The notes beneath the pieces are model-generated. The model saw only the letters and a program-made list of their open reading frames with translations, had not been told where the DNA came from and ran no database searches. Shown here in pieces: positions 1-5,407 of a stretch of DNA of 13,261 bases (its first letter is position 1; every line of letters begins with the position of its first letter). A program made the position numbers and the translations under genes. This DNA comes from Frankiaceae bacterium (GTDB lineage Bacteria > Actinomycetota > Actinomycetes > JAVEEJ01): the NCBI GenBank assembly GCA_030840515.1, contig JAVEEJ010000099.1, forward strand, positions 1 through 13,261, given 5' to 3'.

Positions 1-1070
1 GCGAGTGCGACGATCCAGACGAGCACGAACATCGCGACAATCACGTAGCCCACGATGTTCAGGTCGAGCCCGCTCACCCACGTCCAGAAGGCGCCGCCGA
101 GTGTGAGCTTGTCCTGCGCGATCTGCAGCAGCTCGACCGAGCCGATGAGGAACGCCACCGCGATGGAGAGCCCGGTGATGACGAGGTTGTAGTAGACCTT
201 GCGCACCGGGTGCGAGAACGCCCAGCCGTAGGCGAAGTTCATGAACGATCCGTCGATCGTGTCGAACAGGCTCATGCCGGCGGCGAACAGCACCGGCAGG
301 CAAAGGATCGCGTACCACGGCAGACCGCCCGCGATCGCGCCACCGGCGACGAGCAGCAGGCCGATCTCCGTCGCGGTGTCGAAACCGAGACCGAACAGGA
401 AGCCCAGCGGGTACATGTGCCACGGCTCGCGGATCCGCCCGACGAAACGGCCGAGGAAGCGGTTCATCAACCCGCGCTCGTCGAGGTGCTTCTCGAGCTG
501 GTGCTCGTCGAACTTGCCGCGCTTCATCTCGCGGGACACCCGCATGATGCCGATCATGACGGCCAAGTTGAAGGCGGCGATCAGGTAGAGGAAGACGCCG
601 GACACCAGCGGCCCGATGAAGGTCGTGAACTTGTGCAGGCCGGAGGAGCCGTCCTGCACAGCGCCGCTGATCTTCAGCCCGAATGCGAGCAGCAACGTCA
701 GCCCGAAGACGACCGACGAGTGCCCGAGGGAGAACCAGAAGCCGACCGACATCGGCCGCTTGCCCTCGGCCATGAACTTGCGCGTGGTGTTGTCGATGGC
801 CGCGATGTGGTCGGCGTCGAAGGCATGGCGCATGCCCAACGTGTACGCCGTGACGCCCAGTCCGATCCCGTAGACGCTGTTGCCCACCTCGAAGTGCTGC
901 GGCACCACGGCCAGCAGCAGCACGCCCCAGCCGAGCACATGGAGCCCGACGACAGCAGCTGTGAGGTAGCCCGCCCGACGCCACTCCACGGGCGTGAGCG
1001 CCGACTTGATGCGTTGCCTTCTGCTGGGCAGCGGCAGCGCGGGAGTCGGCGCCGCGCAGGTGACCGACAC
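1..1070 (-). CDS. NiCoT-family nickel/cobalt permease, 3' end cut by window edge
   Basis: High-affinity uptake of Ni2+ (or Co2+) across the cytoplasmic membrane, HoxN/NixA family. 356 codons are visible and the stop lies beyond position 1; family members run about 330-390 residues, so little is missing. The NiCoT signature RHAFDADHI is at residues 81-89, followed by a LGHSSVVF segment at 115-122, GFLFGLGFDTATEIG at 223-237 and the LFDTIDGSFMNFAYGWAF segment at 268-285. Several hydrophobic helices are evident, for example at about 36-56, 118-132, 150-176, 233-264, 295-311 and 338-356. The start chosen is the GTG at 1070-1068, preceded about 7 nt upstream by AAGGGGAGGG. A Nur-type box overlaps its predicted promoter, which argues for nickel over cobalt. 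The family call is firm; metal preference is inferred from regulation only. Confidence 0.93.
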   Translation of the reverse strand, partial: MSVTCAAPTPALPLPSRRQRIKSALTPVEWRRAGYLTAAVVGLHVLGWGVLLLAVVPQHFEVGNSVYGIGLGVTAYTLGMRHAFDADHIAAIDNTTRKFMAEGKRPMSVGFWFSLGHSSVVFGLTLLLAFGLKISGAVQDGSSGLHKFTTFIGPLVSGVFLYLIAAFNLAVMIGIMRVSREMKRGKFDEHQLEKHLDERGLMNRFLGRFVGRIREPWHMYPLGFLFGLGFDTATEIGLLLVAGGAIAGGLPWYAILCLPVLFAAGMSLFDTIDGSFMNFAYGWAFSHPVRKVYYNLVITGLSIAVAFLIGSVELLQIAQDKLTLGGAFWTWVSGLDLNIVGYVIVAMFVLVWIVAL

Positions 1071-1099
1071 GTGAGCCCTCCCCTTGTGCTGACCGTTCG

Positions 1100-1128
1100 A
1101 CCATACGACGGCCACGGCCTTGTTGCAA
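1100..1128 (-). promoter_or_regulatory. Predicted sigma-A-type promoter of the nickel permease
   Basis: On the minus strand, TTGCAA (1128-1123) and TATGGT (1105-1100) are separated by exactly 17 nt. Transcription would start near 1093, about 23 nt before the GTG at 1070 and upstream of its ribosome binding site. The -35 hexamer is one half of the Nur-type palindrome, so a bound repressor would block RNA polymerase. Confidence 0.55.
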
Positions 1129-1141
1129 TCTATGTGCAACA
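1121..1141. promoter_or_regulatory. Nur-type nickel-responsive operator
   Basis: A perfect dyad, TGTTGCA - 7 nt - TGCAACA. It reads TTGCAA-N5-GTGCAA, which fits the Streptomyces Nur box (tTGCaa-N5-ttGCAA) at all but one base. Nur is a Fur-family repressor that uses Ni2+ as co-repressor and controls nickel uptake genes. The site covers the -35 of the divergent permease promoter. The downstream gene on the plus strand (1222) could also be affected, but it lies about 80 nt away. No nur gene is in the window. Confidence 0.65.
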
Positions 1142-1221
1142 GTGGGGATCCGCTCGTCGGGCGTCGCGGAACAGGCCTGGGGTAGGTGCTGGCAGGATGC
1201 GAGTGATCGGGAGGAGCAGGA

Positions 1222-1638
1222 GTGGCTGAGGACCAGACGGGTTCTTCGATCCCGCGGGTCGCGGGAGCGAAGAAGGCCGCCGCGAAGAAGGCCGCGGCCA
1301 AGCAGGCCGCGCCCCCGGACGCAGCCACCGCGAAGAAGGCGCCTGCTGACAGGACGCCGGGGGAGAAGGCTCCTGTGAAGAAGACCGCGGCCAAGAAGGC
1401 GGCCCCGGCGAAGAAGACGGGCTCCGCAGCCGCTGGCACGTCGGCAGCGACGCCTCTGAAGAAGACGGCGCCCAGCGCCGCGGCGAGCCCGGCCACCCGG
1501 TTGCCCGCCCCCCAGGATCCGTTGTTGGCGCCGAGCTCGGGCGGTGGCAGGCAGAAGGCGGTGGTCGCCGGCGGCCTGACCCTCGCCGCGCTGGTGGCCC
1601 TGCGCCGGCGGCGCAAGCGCCGCCGCACGATCAACTAG
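1222..1638 (+). CDS. Ala/Lys-rich protein with hydrophobic segment and Arg-rich C-terminus, function unknown
   Basis: 138 residues from a GTG start with a strong ribosome binding site (GGGAGGAG, about 6 nt upstream). Residues 15-85 are low-complexity Ala/Lys with repeated AKKAA and KKT units, like the tails of histone H1 or mycobacterial HupB that bind DNA non-specifically. Residues 112-127 are hydrophobic (AVVAGGLTLAALVAL) and are followed at once by RRRRKRRR (128-135). That end looks like a short membrane anchor with a positive inside stop. It could be a nucleoid-associated protein, a membrane-tethered polycation or a low-complexity wall-region protein; nothing decides between these. It runs convergent to cysH with a 75-nt gap. 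Triplet bias supports real coding, but low complexity lowers confidence. Confidence 0.65.
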   Translation: MAEDQTGSSIPRVAGAKKAAAKKAAAKQAAPPDAATAKKAPADRTPGEKAPVKKTAAKKAAPAKKTGSAAAGTSAATPLKKTAPSAAASPATRLPAPQDPLLAPSSGGGRQKAVVAGGLTLAALVALRRRRKRRRTIN

Positions 1639-1713
1639 CCGCAGCTCCCCGCAGCAGGACGCGTCCGGGTCGACAAGCCCGCGGCAGCCCGGCGCTGACT
1701 CGTGGGTGCTGGG
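1639..1713. other. Convergent intergenic gap, no clear terminator
   Basis: 75 nt lie between the 3' ends of the Ala/Lys-rich gene and cysH. The only symmetry seen is a 10-bp palindrome GGACGCGTCC (1657-1666) and short GC stems without a T-run. I cannot call a terminator. Confidence 0.4.
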
Positions 1714-2424
1714 TCAGGAGTGGATCCCGCACTCCACCTTGCCGGTGCCGGCCCAACGGCCGCTGCGCGCGTCAGCGCCGGCCAGCGGCTTGCGGGTGCA
1801 GGGTGCGCAGCCGATCGAGAGGTAGCCCTCGGTCAGCAGCGGGTTGACCAGGACCCCGTTGGTGGTCACGTACTCCTCGACATCCGCCGCAGTCCAGGCC
1901 GCGATCGGGTTCACCTTCACCTTGCCGCGCTTGGCGTCCCACTCGACGACTCGCGTCTTGCGCCGGCTCAGCGCCTCGTCCCGTCGCAGCCCGCTGGCCC
2001 AGGCGAGGTAGGGCGCCAGACCCCGGTTCAGCGGCTCCACCTTGCGCAGCGCACAGCACAGGTCGGGGTCGCTGTCGTGAAGTCGGGCGCCGTACTCGGC
2101 GTCCTGCTCGTTCACCGTCAGCAGCGGCAACACGGTGCGCACGTTCACGTCGAGCGTGGCGGCGACGGCGTCACGGGTGCCCAGCGTCTCGGCGAAGTGG
2201 TAGCCGGTGTCGAGGAAGAGCACGTCCACGCCTGGCGCGACCTGGGAGGCGAGGTGGGCGACGACGCCGTCCCCCATCGAGGAGGCGACAACGAGCGCCG
2301 GTCCGAACGCCTGGTGCGCCCACTGCAGGATCTCGGTGGCGGGGGCACCCTCGAAGTAGCGCCCGGCGGCGACGGAGGTCTCGCGCAGGTAGTCCTCGTC
2401 ACTGAGCGCGGCTGCCGTGGTCAC
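1714..2424 (-). CDS. cysH: Adenylyl-sulfate (APS) reductase, [4Fe-4S] type
   Basis: Reduces APS to sulfite with thioredoxin in cytosolic sulfate assimilation. 236 residues, normal for the family. The nucleotide-binding stretch VVASSMGDGVVAHLAS lies at 45-60 and the LDTGYHF motif at 71-77. The paired cysteines C123-C124 (DLCCALRKVEPL) plus C206 and C209 (GCAPCTR) are the four iron-sulfur ligands that mark the bacterial APS-using enzyme; the E. coli PAPS reductase lacks them. The catalytic Cys is C232 in ECGIH at the C-terminus. The start is a GTG whose first bases overlap the TGA of the upstream chelatase gene (GTGA), so the two are translationally coupled. It is the second gene of the minus arm and therefore falls under the same leader peptide. 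Confidence 0.95.
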   Translation of the reverse strand: MTTAAALSDEDYLRETSVAAGRYFEGAPATEILQWAHQAFGPALVVASSMGDGVVAHLASQVAPGVDVLFLDTGYHFAETLGTRDAVAATLDVNVRTVLPLLTVNEQDAEYGARLHDSDPDLCCALRKVEPLNRGLAPYLAWASGLRRDEALSRRKTRVVEWDAKRGKVKVNPIAAWTAADVEEYVTTNGVLVNPLLTEGYLSIGCAPCTRKPLAGADARSGRWAGTGKVECGIHS

Positions 2425-3164
2425 GAGAGCACCTCCTCGAGATCGACCGGGGCGGGATGCCCGGTGGTGGTGGCGACCCGCGAGAGGACGAGTCGCACCA
2501 GCGCCGGATGGGCGCCGATCGGCCCAGCCACCGCGGCCACCCCGTCGGTCGCAGCGATGAGGTCCGGCAGCCGGCCGGGGAAGAGCACGTAGGGGGCCAC
2601 CGCAACCCGCGAGGCCCCCGAGGCCAGCAGCTGCGCCACTGACTGGGCGATGGTCGGCGGCGCGGACGTGGCGAACCCAGGCAGCACTCTCCAGGCACTC
2701 CCAGCCCCCAGCAGCGCGGCGGCCGACGCCACGTCGTCGACTCCCGCGGGGTCACTGCTGCCGACGCCGCCGAGCACTACCCCCCACGACTCGTCATGGG
2801 ACGCGACACCCACTGCCTCGAGCCCGTCCCGCAGCGCGACCGTGATCAAGGGGTCGGGGCCGAGCGGAGGTGCCGTGCGGAACCGCGTGCGTGGTGCGGC
2901 CGCGGCGGCAATTGCCACGGCCGCGGGTACGTCGACCTTCGCGTGGAAGCCACTGGAGAGCAGCAAGGGCACCACGACAACCTCGTCGGCGACCGAGGCC
3001 GTCTCCAGCAGGGCGCTGGGCAAGGACGGGACGTCGTGGTCCAGGAACCCGATGCGCACCGGGCCTGGGTGGTGGGCAGCGACCTCAGCCTGTAGCCGGG
3101 TGGCGGCGGTGCGGGCGCGTGGGTCCGGGCTGCCGTGCGCGACGAGCAGGAGAGCGGTGGTCAC
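2421..3164 (-). CDS. CbiX/SirB-type sirohydrochlorin chelatase
   Basis: Inserts metal into sirohydrochlorin; next to a siroheme-dependent sulfite reductase and cysH the likely product is siroheme (iron). Compare the nirA-cysH-che1 cluster of M. tuberculosis. 247 residues from a GTG at 3164-3162, chosen because GAGAGG sits about 6 nt upstream. An in-frame ATG at 3182 has no ribosome binding site, and the still longer GTG start at 3251 would run into the leader peptide. Two tandem CbiX-like halves are visible. The first has the active-site His10 (LVAHGSPDP) and His74 (LLSSGFHAKVDVP). The second (about 125-240; LGGVGSSDP, PYVLFPGRLPD) lacks matching histidines and looks structural. Cobalt or nickel insertion cannot be excluded, but the context favours iron. 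Confidence 0.88.
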   Translation of the reverse strand: MTTALLLVAHGSPDPRARTAATRLQAEVAAHHPGPVRIGFLDHDVPSLPSALLETASVADEVVVVPLLLSSGFHAKVDVPAAVAIAAAAAPRTRFRTAPPLGPDPLITVALRDGLEAVGVASHDESWGVVLGGVGSSDPAGVDDVASAAALLGAGSAWRVLPGFATSAPPTIAQSVAQLLASGASRVAVAPYVLFPGRLPDLIAATDGVAAVAGPIGAHPALVRLVLSRVATTTGHPAPVDLEEVLS

Positions 3165-3168
3165 GGTG

Positions 3169-3242
3169 GTCCTCTCGGCCATGCGGTCTGGTGGCGCGGA
3201 CCGTGGCCGGAGGGGCGCTAGCGGTCCGTGAAGTGAGAGGAC
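3169..3242 (-). promoter_or_regulatory. Candidate cysteine attenuator sequestering the cbiX ribosome binding site
   Basis: On the minus-strand mRNA, GTCCTCTC (3242-3235), located 5 nt after the leader's Cys codon, is perfectly complementary over 8 bp to the cbiX Shine-Dalgarno region GAGAGGAC (3176-3169). Nested inside is a second 7-bp match, CGGACCG (3228-3222) with CGGTCCG (3203-3197). A competing hairpin pairs CGGCCACGGTC (3209-3199) with GACCG-CA-TGGCCG (3188-3176), uses the same CGGTC bases and leaves most of the Shine-Dalgarno unpaired. A ribosome halted at the Cys codon would cover about 3250-3237 and prevent the first fold. Pairings were read by eye; energies were not computed. Confidence 0.55.
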
Positions 3243-3313
3243 ATTCGACACACGGCGCTGGACACGCGCTGCAGGTCAACATGCAGCCGTGCGGTGAGAA
3301 GGGCGCCGGTCAT
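3218..3313 (-). CDS. Cysteine-sensing leader peptide upstream of cbiX-cysH
   Basis: 31-codon ORF from ATG 3313 with GGGAGGA 7 nt upstream, ending in TAG at 3220-3218. It contains ARLHVDLQRVSSAVC (residues 8-22) with a single Cys at 22, then RMSSHFTDR. Short leader peptides with a conserved Cys are known upstream of sulfur-assimilation operons in mycobacteria and Streptomyces, and in mycobacteria polycysteine ones act as cysteine-responsive attenuators. The plus-strand ORF at 3417 has the same motif, the same ribosome binding site and the same spacing, which makes chance very unlikely. It lies about 50 nt before the cbiX start. The peptide itself probably has no role after synthesis, although the conserved residues before the Cys leave room for a nascent-chain effect. 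Confidence 0.85.
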   Translation of the reverse strand: MTGALLTARLHVDLQRVSSAVCRMSSHFTDR

Positions 3314-3467
3314 GCGCAGATCCTCCCACACGCCCGGCGGCCCGGCTAGACGCGTCTCGGACCCTGGCCGCCGCCCCGGGCACGCCGTACTCGCGCCCTG
3401 CTGGGAGGATTCGCTCGTGCCTTCCCTGCTGCTCCTCATCGCGCGGCTGCATGTCGACCTGCAGCGC
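3266..3467. repeat. Inverted repeat formed by the two leader ORF cores
   Basis: The 24 bp at 3444-3467 (plus) and 3289-3266 (minus) match at 23 positions; the core reads CTGCATGTYGACCTGCAG. Only the two 24-bp ends repeat; the sequence between them is unique. Each copy can fold GCTGCA - 8 nt - TGCAGC inside the leader coding sequence, so an RNA hairpin may be conserved along with the peptide. Confidence 0.75.
3314..3416. promoter_or_regulatory. Divergent promoter region of the sulfur locus
   Basis: These 103 nt between the two leader ORFs must hold both divergent promoters. No convincing -35/-10 pair is seen on either strand. A perfect 10-bp palindrome, AGACGCGTCT, lies at 3348-3357, about 12 nt off the midpoint, and could be an operator for a sulfur regulator. 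Both edges are near-identical ribosome binding sites (GGGAGGAT) facing outward. Confidence 0.5.
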
Positions 3468-3497
3468 ACGGCCAGCGCGGTCTGTCCGCTCGCCTGA
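3417..3497 (+). CDS. Cysteine-sensing leader peptide upstream of sirA
   Basis: 26-codon ORF from GTG 3417 with GGGAGGA 7 nt upstream, stop TGA at 3495-3497. It contains ARLHVDLQRTASAVC (residues 9-23), one Cys at 23 (codon 3483-3485), then only PLA. It matches the minus-strand leader at 12 of 15 motif positions. The sulfite reductase ATG follows 40 nt after the stop. By analogy with mycobacterial Cys-rich leaders, stalling at the Cys codon during cysteine shortage would raise sirA translation. The start could not be tested against other candidates, but the ribosome binding site is excellent. Confidence 0.85.
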   Translation: MPSLLLLIARLHVDLQRTASAVCPLA

Positions 3498-3532
3498 GCC
3501 GAGAGCAGACGACCGACACCATCGAGGAGAGC
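3488..3532 (+). promoter_or_regulatory. Candidate anti-Shine-Dalgarno element of the sirA attenuator
   Basis: GCTCGCCT (3488-3495), starting 2 nt after the leader Cys codon, pairs with AGGAGAGC (3525-3532), the sirA ribosome binding site, at 7 of 8 positions with one G-A mismatch. The position relative to the Cys codon matches the cbiX side. The pairing is weaker than on that side and was read by eye. Confidence 0.4.
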
Positions 3533-3537
3533 ACGTC

Positions 3538-5205
3538 ATGGCCGCTGGAGGCCGCACCGGGCCGAGTCGCTCAGGGCAGGGCCAGTGGGCGCTCGGTTTC
3601 CGCGAGCCGCTGAACCCGAACGAGCGGTTCAAGAAGGACGACGACGGCCTCAACGTCAGGGCGCGGATCGAGAACGTCTACTCGGTCGCAGGATTCCAGT
3701 CCATCGACCCGAGCGACCTGCGCGGGCGCATGCGGTGGTGGGGGCTCTACACGCAGCGCAGGCCGGGCATCGAGGGCGGCAGGACCGCGATCCTCGAGCC
3801 GGAGGAGCTGGACGACGAGTTCTTCATGCTCCGCATCCGCATCCCCGGCGGACAGCTGAGCAGCGAGCAGCTGCGGGTGATCGCGGGCATCAGCGTCGAC
3901 TTCGGCCGCGACGTCGCGGACATCACCGACCGGCAGAACATCCAGCTGCACTGGATCCGCATCGAGGACGTGCCTGAGATCTGGCGCCGGCTCGAAGCCG
4001 TCGACCTCTCCACCACCGAGGCGTGCGGTGACACACCGCGCAACATGCTCGGCTGCCCACTGGCAGGCATCGACGCCGACGAGGTCATCGACGCCACGCC
4101 CTACCTGCTCGAGACCAACGCGCGCTTCGCCGGAGACCCGGCCTTCTCCAACCTGCCGCGCAAGTTCAAGACGGCGGTCAGCGGTTGCCGTAGCCAGTGC
4201 ACCGTCCACGAGATCAACGATGTCTCGTTCGTTGGTGTCGAGCTGCCCAATGGGTCACGCGGATTCGACCTCTGGGTTGGCGGAGGCCTCTCGACCAACC
4301 CGAAACTCGCTGTCAGGCTTGGGCTTTTCGTCCCTCCTGAGCGAGTGCCGGAGCTGTGGGCAGCCGTGTGCGGGGTGTTCCGCGACTACGGCTACCGGCG
4401 CTCGCGCAACCGCGCCCGGTTGAAGTTCCTCGTTGCCGACTGGGGGCCGGAGGAGTTCCGCCGCATCCTCGAGACCGAGTACCTCACCGAGCCGCTGGCC
4501 GACGGGCCCGCGCCGCCGCTGCCGTCCGCCGGGTCTCGCGACCACGTCGGTGTGCACCGCCAGCACGACGGGCTGTTCTACGTCGGCGCCGCTCCGTCCG
4601 TCGGGCGCGTGAGCGGGCACGTCCTCGCGCAGCTCGCGGACCTCGCCGAGACCCACGGCGGCGCGCGGATCAGGACGACAGTGGAGCAGAAGGTCGCCGT
4701 ACTCGATGTCCCGGAAGACCAGGTCGCGCCGCTGGTCCTGGCTCTGCGGGCGATCGGACTGGAGGCGGAGCCCTCACCGTTCCGCGCCGGGACCATGGCG
4801 TGCACAGGCATCGAGTTCTGCAAGCTCGCGATCGTCGAGACCAAGGCCCTTGGCAGCGCGCTCACCGACGAGCTCGAGCGACGGCTGCCGGACTTCGACA
4901 CCCCCGTCACCATCAACCTCAACGGCTGCCCCAACTCGTGTGTCCGCTTCCAGCTTGCCGACATCGGGCTCAAGGGCTCGATCGTTGACGGCGAGGAGGG
5001 TTTCCAGGTCCACCTCGGCGGCCACTTGGCGTCGGCGGAGGACGACAGCGCCGGGTTCGGCCGCAAGCTGCGCGGGCTGAAGGTGACGAGCAGGCAGCTT
5101 CCCGAGTACGTCGAGCGCCTGCTGACCAACTACCAGGCCGACCGCATGGTGGGGGAGAGCTTCGCGTCATGGGTGCACCGAGCCGACGAGGCGCTCGTCC
5201 AGTGA
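3538..5205 (+). CDS. sirA: Ferredoxin-dependent assimilatory sulfite reductase (SirA/NirA type)
   Basis: Six-electron reduction of sulfite to sulfide with siroheme and a [4Fe-4S] cluster, in the cytosol. 555 residues, full length. Cluster/siroheme cysteines are C422 and C428 (ACTGIEFC) and C464 and C468 (NGCPNSC). Tyr71 (WWGLYTQ) and Cys163 (TEACGDTPR) match the Tyr69-Cys161 pair that is covalently linked in the M. tuberculosis sulfite reductase NirA, favouring sulfite over nitrite as substrate. Both ferredoxin-like half domains are present (about 55-140 and 340-410). The start is ATG 3538 with GAGGAG 8 nt upstream; the longer in-frame start at 3451 lies inside the leader ORF and has no ribosome binding site. 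It is followed by a zinc-ribbon gene 22 nt downstream. Confidence 0.94.
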   Translation: MAAGGRTGPSRSGQGQWALGFREPLNPNERFKKDDDGLNVRARIENVYSVAGFQSIDPSDLRGRMRWWGLYTQRRPGIEGGRTAILEPEELDDEFFMLRIRIPGGQLSSEQLRVIAGISVDFGRDVADITDRQNIQLHWIRIEDVPEIWRRLEAVDLSTTEACGDTPRNMLGCPLAGIDADEVIDATPYLLETNARFAGDPAFSNLPRKFKTAVSGCRSQCTVHEINDVSFVGVELPNGSRGFDLWVGGGLSTNPKLAVRLGLFVPPERVPELWAAVCGVFRDYGYRRSRNRARLKFLVADWGPEEFRRILETEYLTEPLADGPAPPLPSAGSRDHVGVHRQHDGLFYVGAAPSVGRVSGHVLAQLADLAETHGGARIRTTVEQKVAVLDVPEDQVAPLVLALRAIGLEAEPSPFRAGTMACTGIEFCKLAIVETKALGSALTDELERRLPDFDTPVTINLNGCPNSCVRFQLADIGLKGSIVDGEEGFQVHLGGHLASAEDDSAGFGRKLRGLKVTSRQLPEYVERLLTNYQADRMVGESFASWVHRADEALVQ

Positions 5206-5227
5206 CGCAACCGAGACGGCGGATTCG

Positions 5228-5407
5228 ATGAGCGAGCGGGCCGCGCCGTTCTACTGCCCCTACTGCGGAGACGAGGACATCGAGCCGTTCGGGGACGCCC
5301 ACGGCGAGTGGCGCTGTGACTCATGCCTGCGGGTGTGGAAGCTGTCCCATCTCGGCAGCACGGGCAAGGCCGATGCCGCCGCGGAGGTGCCGGCTAGCGA
5401 CCCGTGA
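5228..5407 (+). CDS. Small zinc-ribbon protein downstream of sulfite reductase
   Basis: 59 residues from ATG 5228 (weak GGCGGA ribosome binding site), 22 nt after sirA and in the same direction, so probably cotranscribed. Residues 10-13 (CPYC) and 30-33 (CDSC) form two CxxC knuckles 16 residues apart, with an aromatic/hydrophobic strand between them (EWRCDSCLRVWKL), typical of a rubredoxin-like zinc ribbon. The last 16 residues are unstructured Ala/Glu. No enzyme domain is present. Position suggests a partner of SirA, for example in metal delivery, cofactor insertion or regulation, but that is only inference. Its 3' end overlaps the 3' end of the convergent sigma-like gene by 14 nt. Confidence 0.8.
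   Translation: MSERAAPFYCPYCGDEDIEPFGDAHGEWRCDSCLRVWKLSHLGSTGKADAAAEVPASDP

Noticed and set aside
210..1229. Long plus-strand frame of 339 codons opposite the permease
   Set aside because: Low-complexity His/Glu/Arg-rich translation typical of antisense frames in GC-rich DNA; the minus strand carries clear NiCoT signatures.
1639..1713. Bidirectional terminator between convergent genes
   Set aside because: Only short GC stems and no T-run; not enough to call.
1..3164. Cobalamin-type cobalt uptake and chelation unit (permease plus CbiX)
   Set aside because: The permease has its own Nur-type box and is separated by another gene and by cysH; the chelatase is coupled to cysH, which points to siroheme.
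3165..3251. Longer starts for the chelatase (GTG 3251, ATG 3182)
   Set aside because: The first overlaps the leader peptide and the second lies in a predicted hairpin with no ribosome binding site; GTG 3164 has GAGAGG and begins just before the conserved strand.
3451..3537. Upstream in-frame start for sirA
   Set aside because: It begins inside the leader ORF, has no ribosome binding site and adds 29 residues that do not resemble the family; ATG 3538 has GAGGAG.
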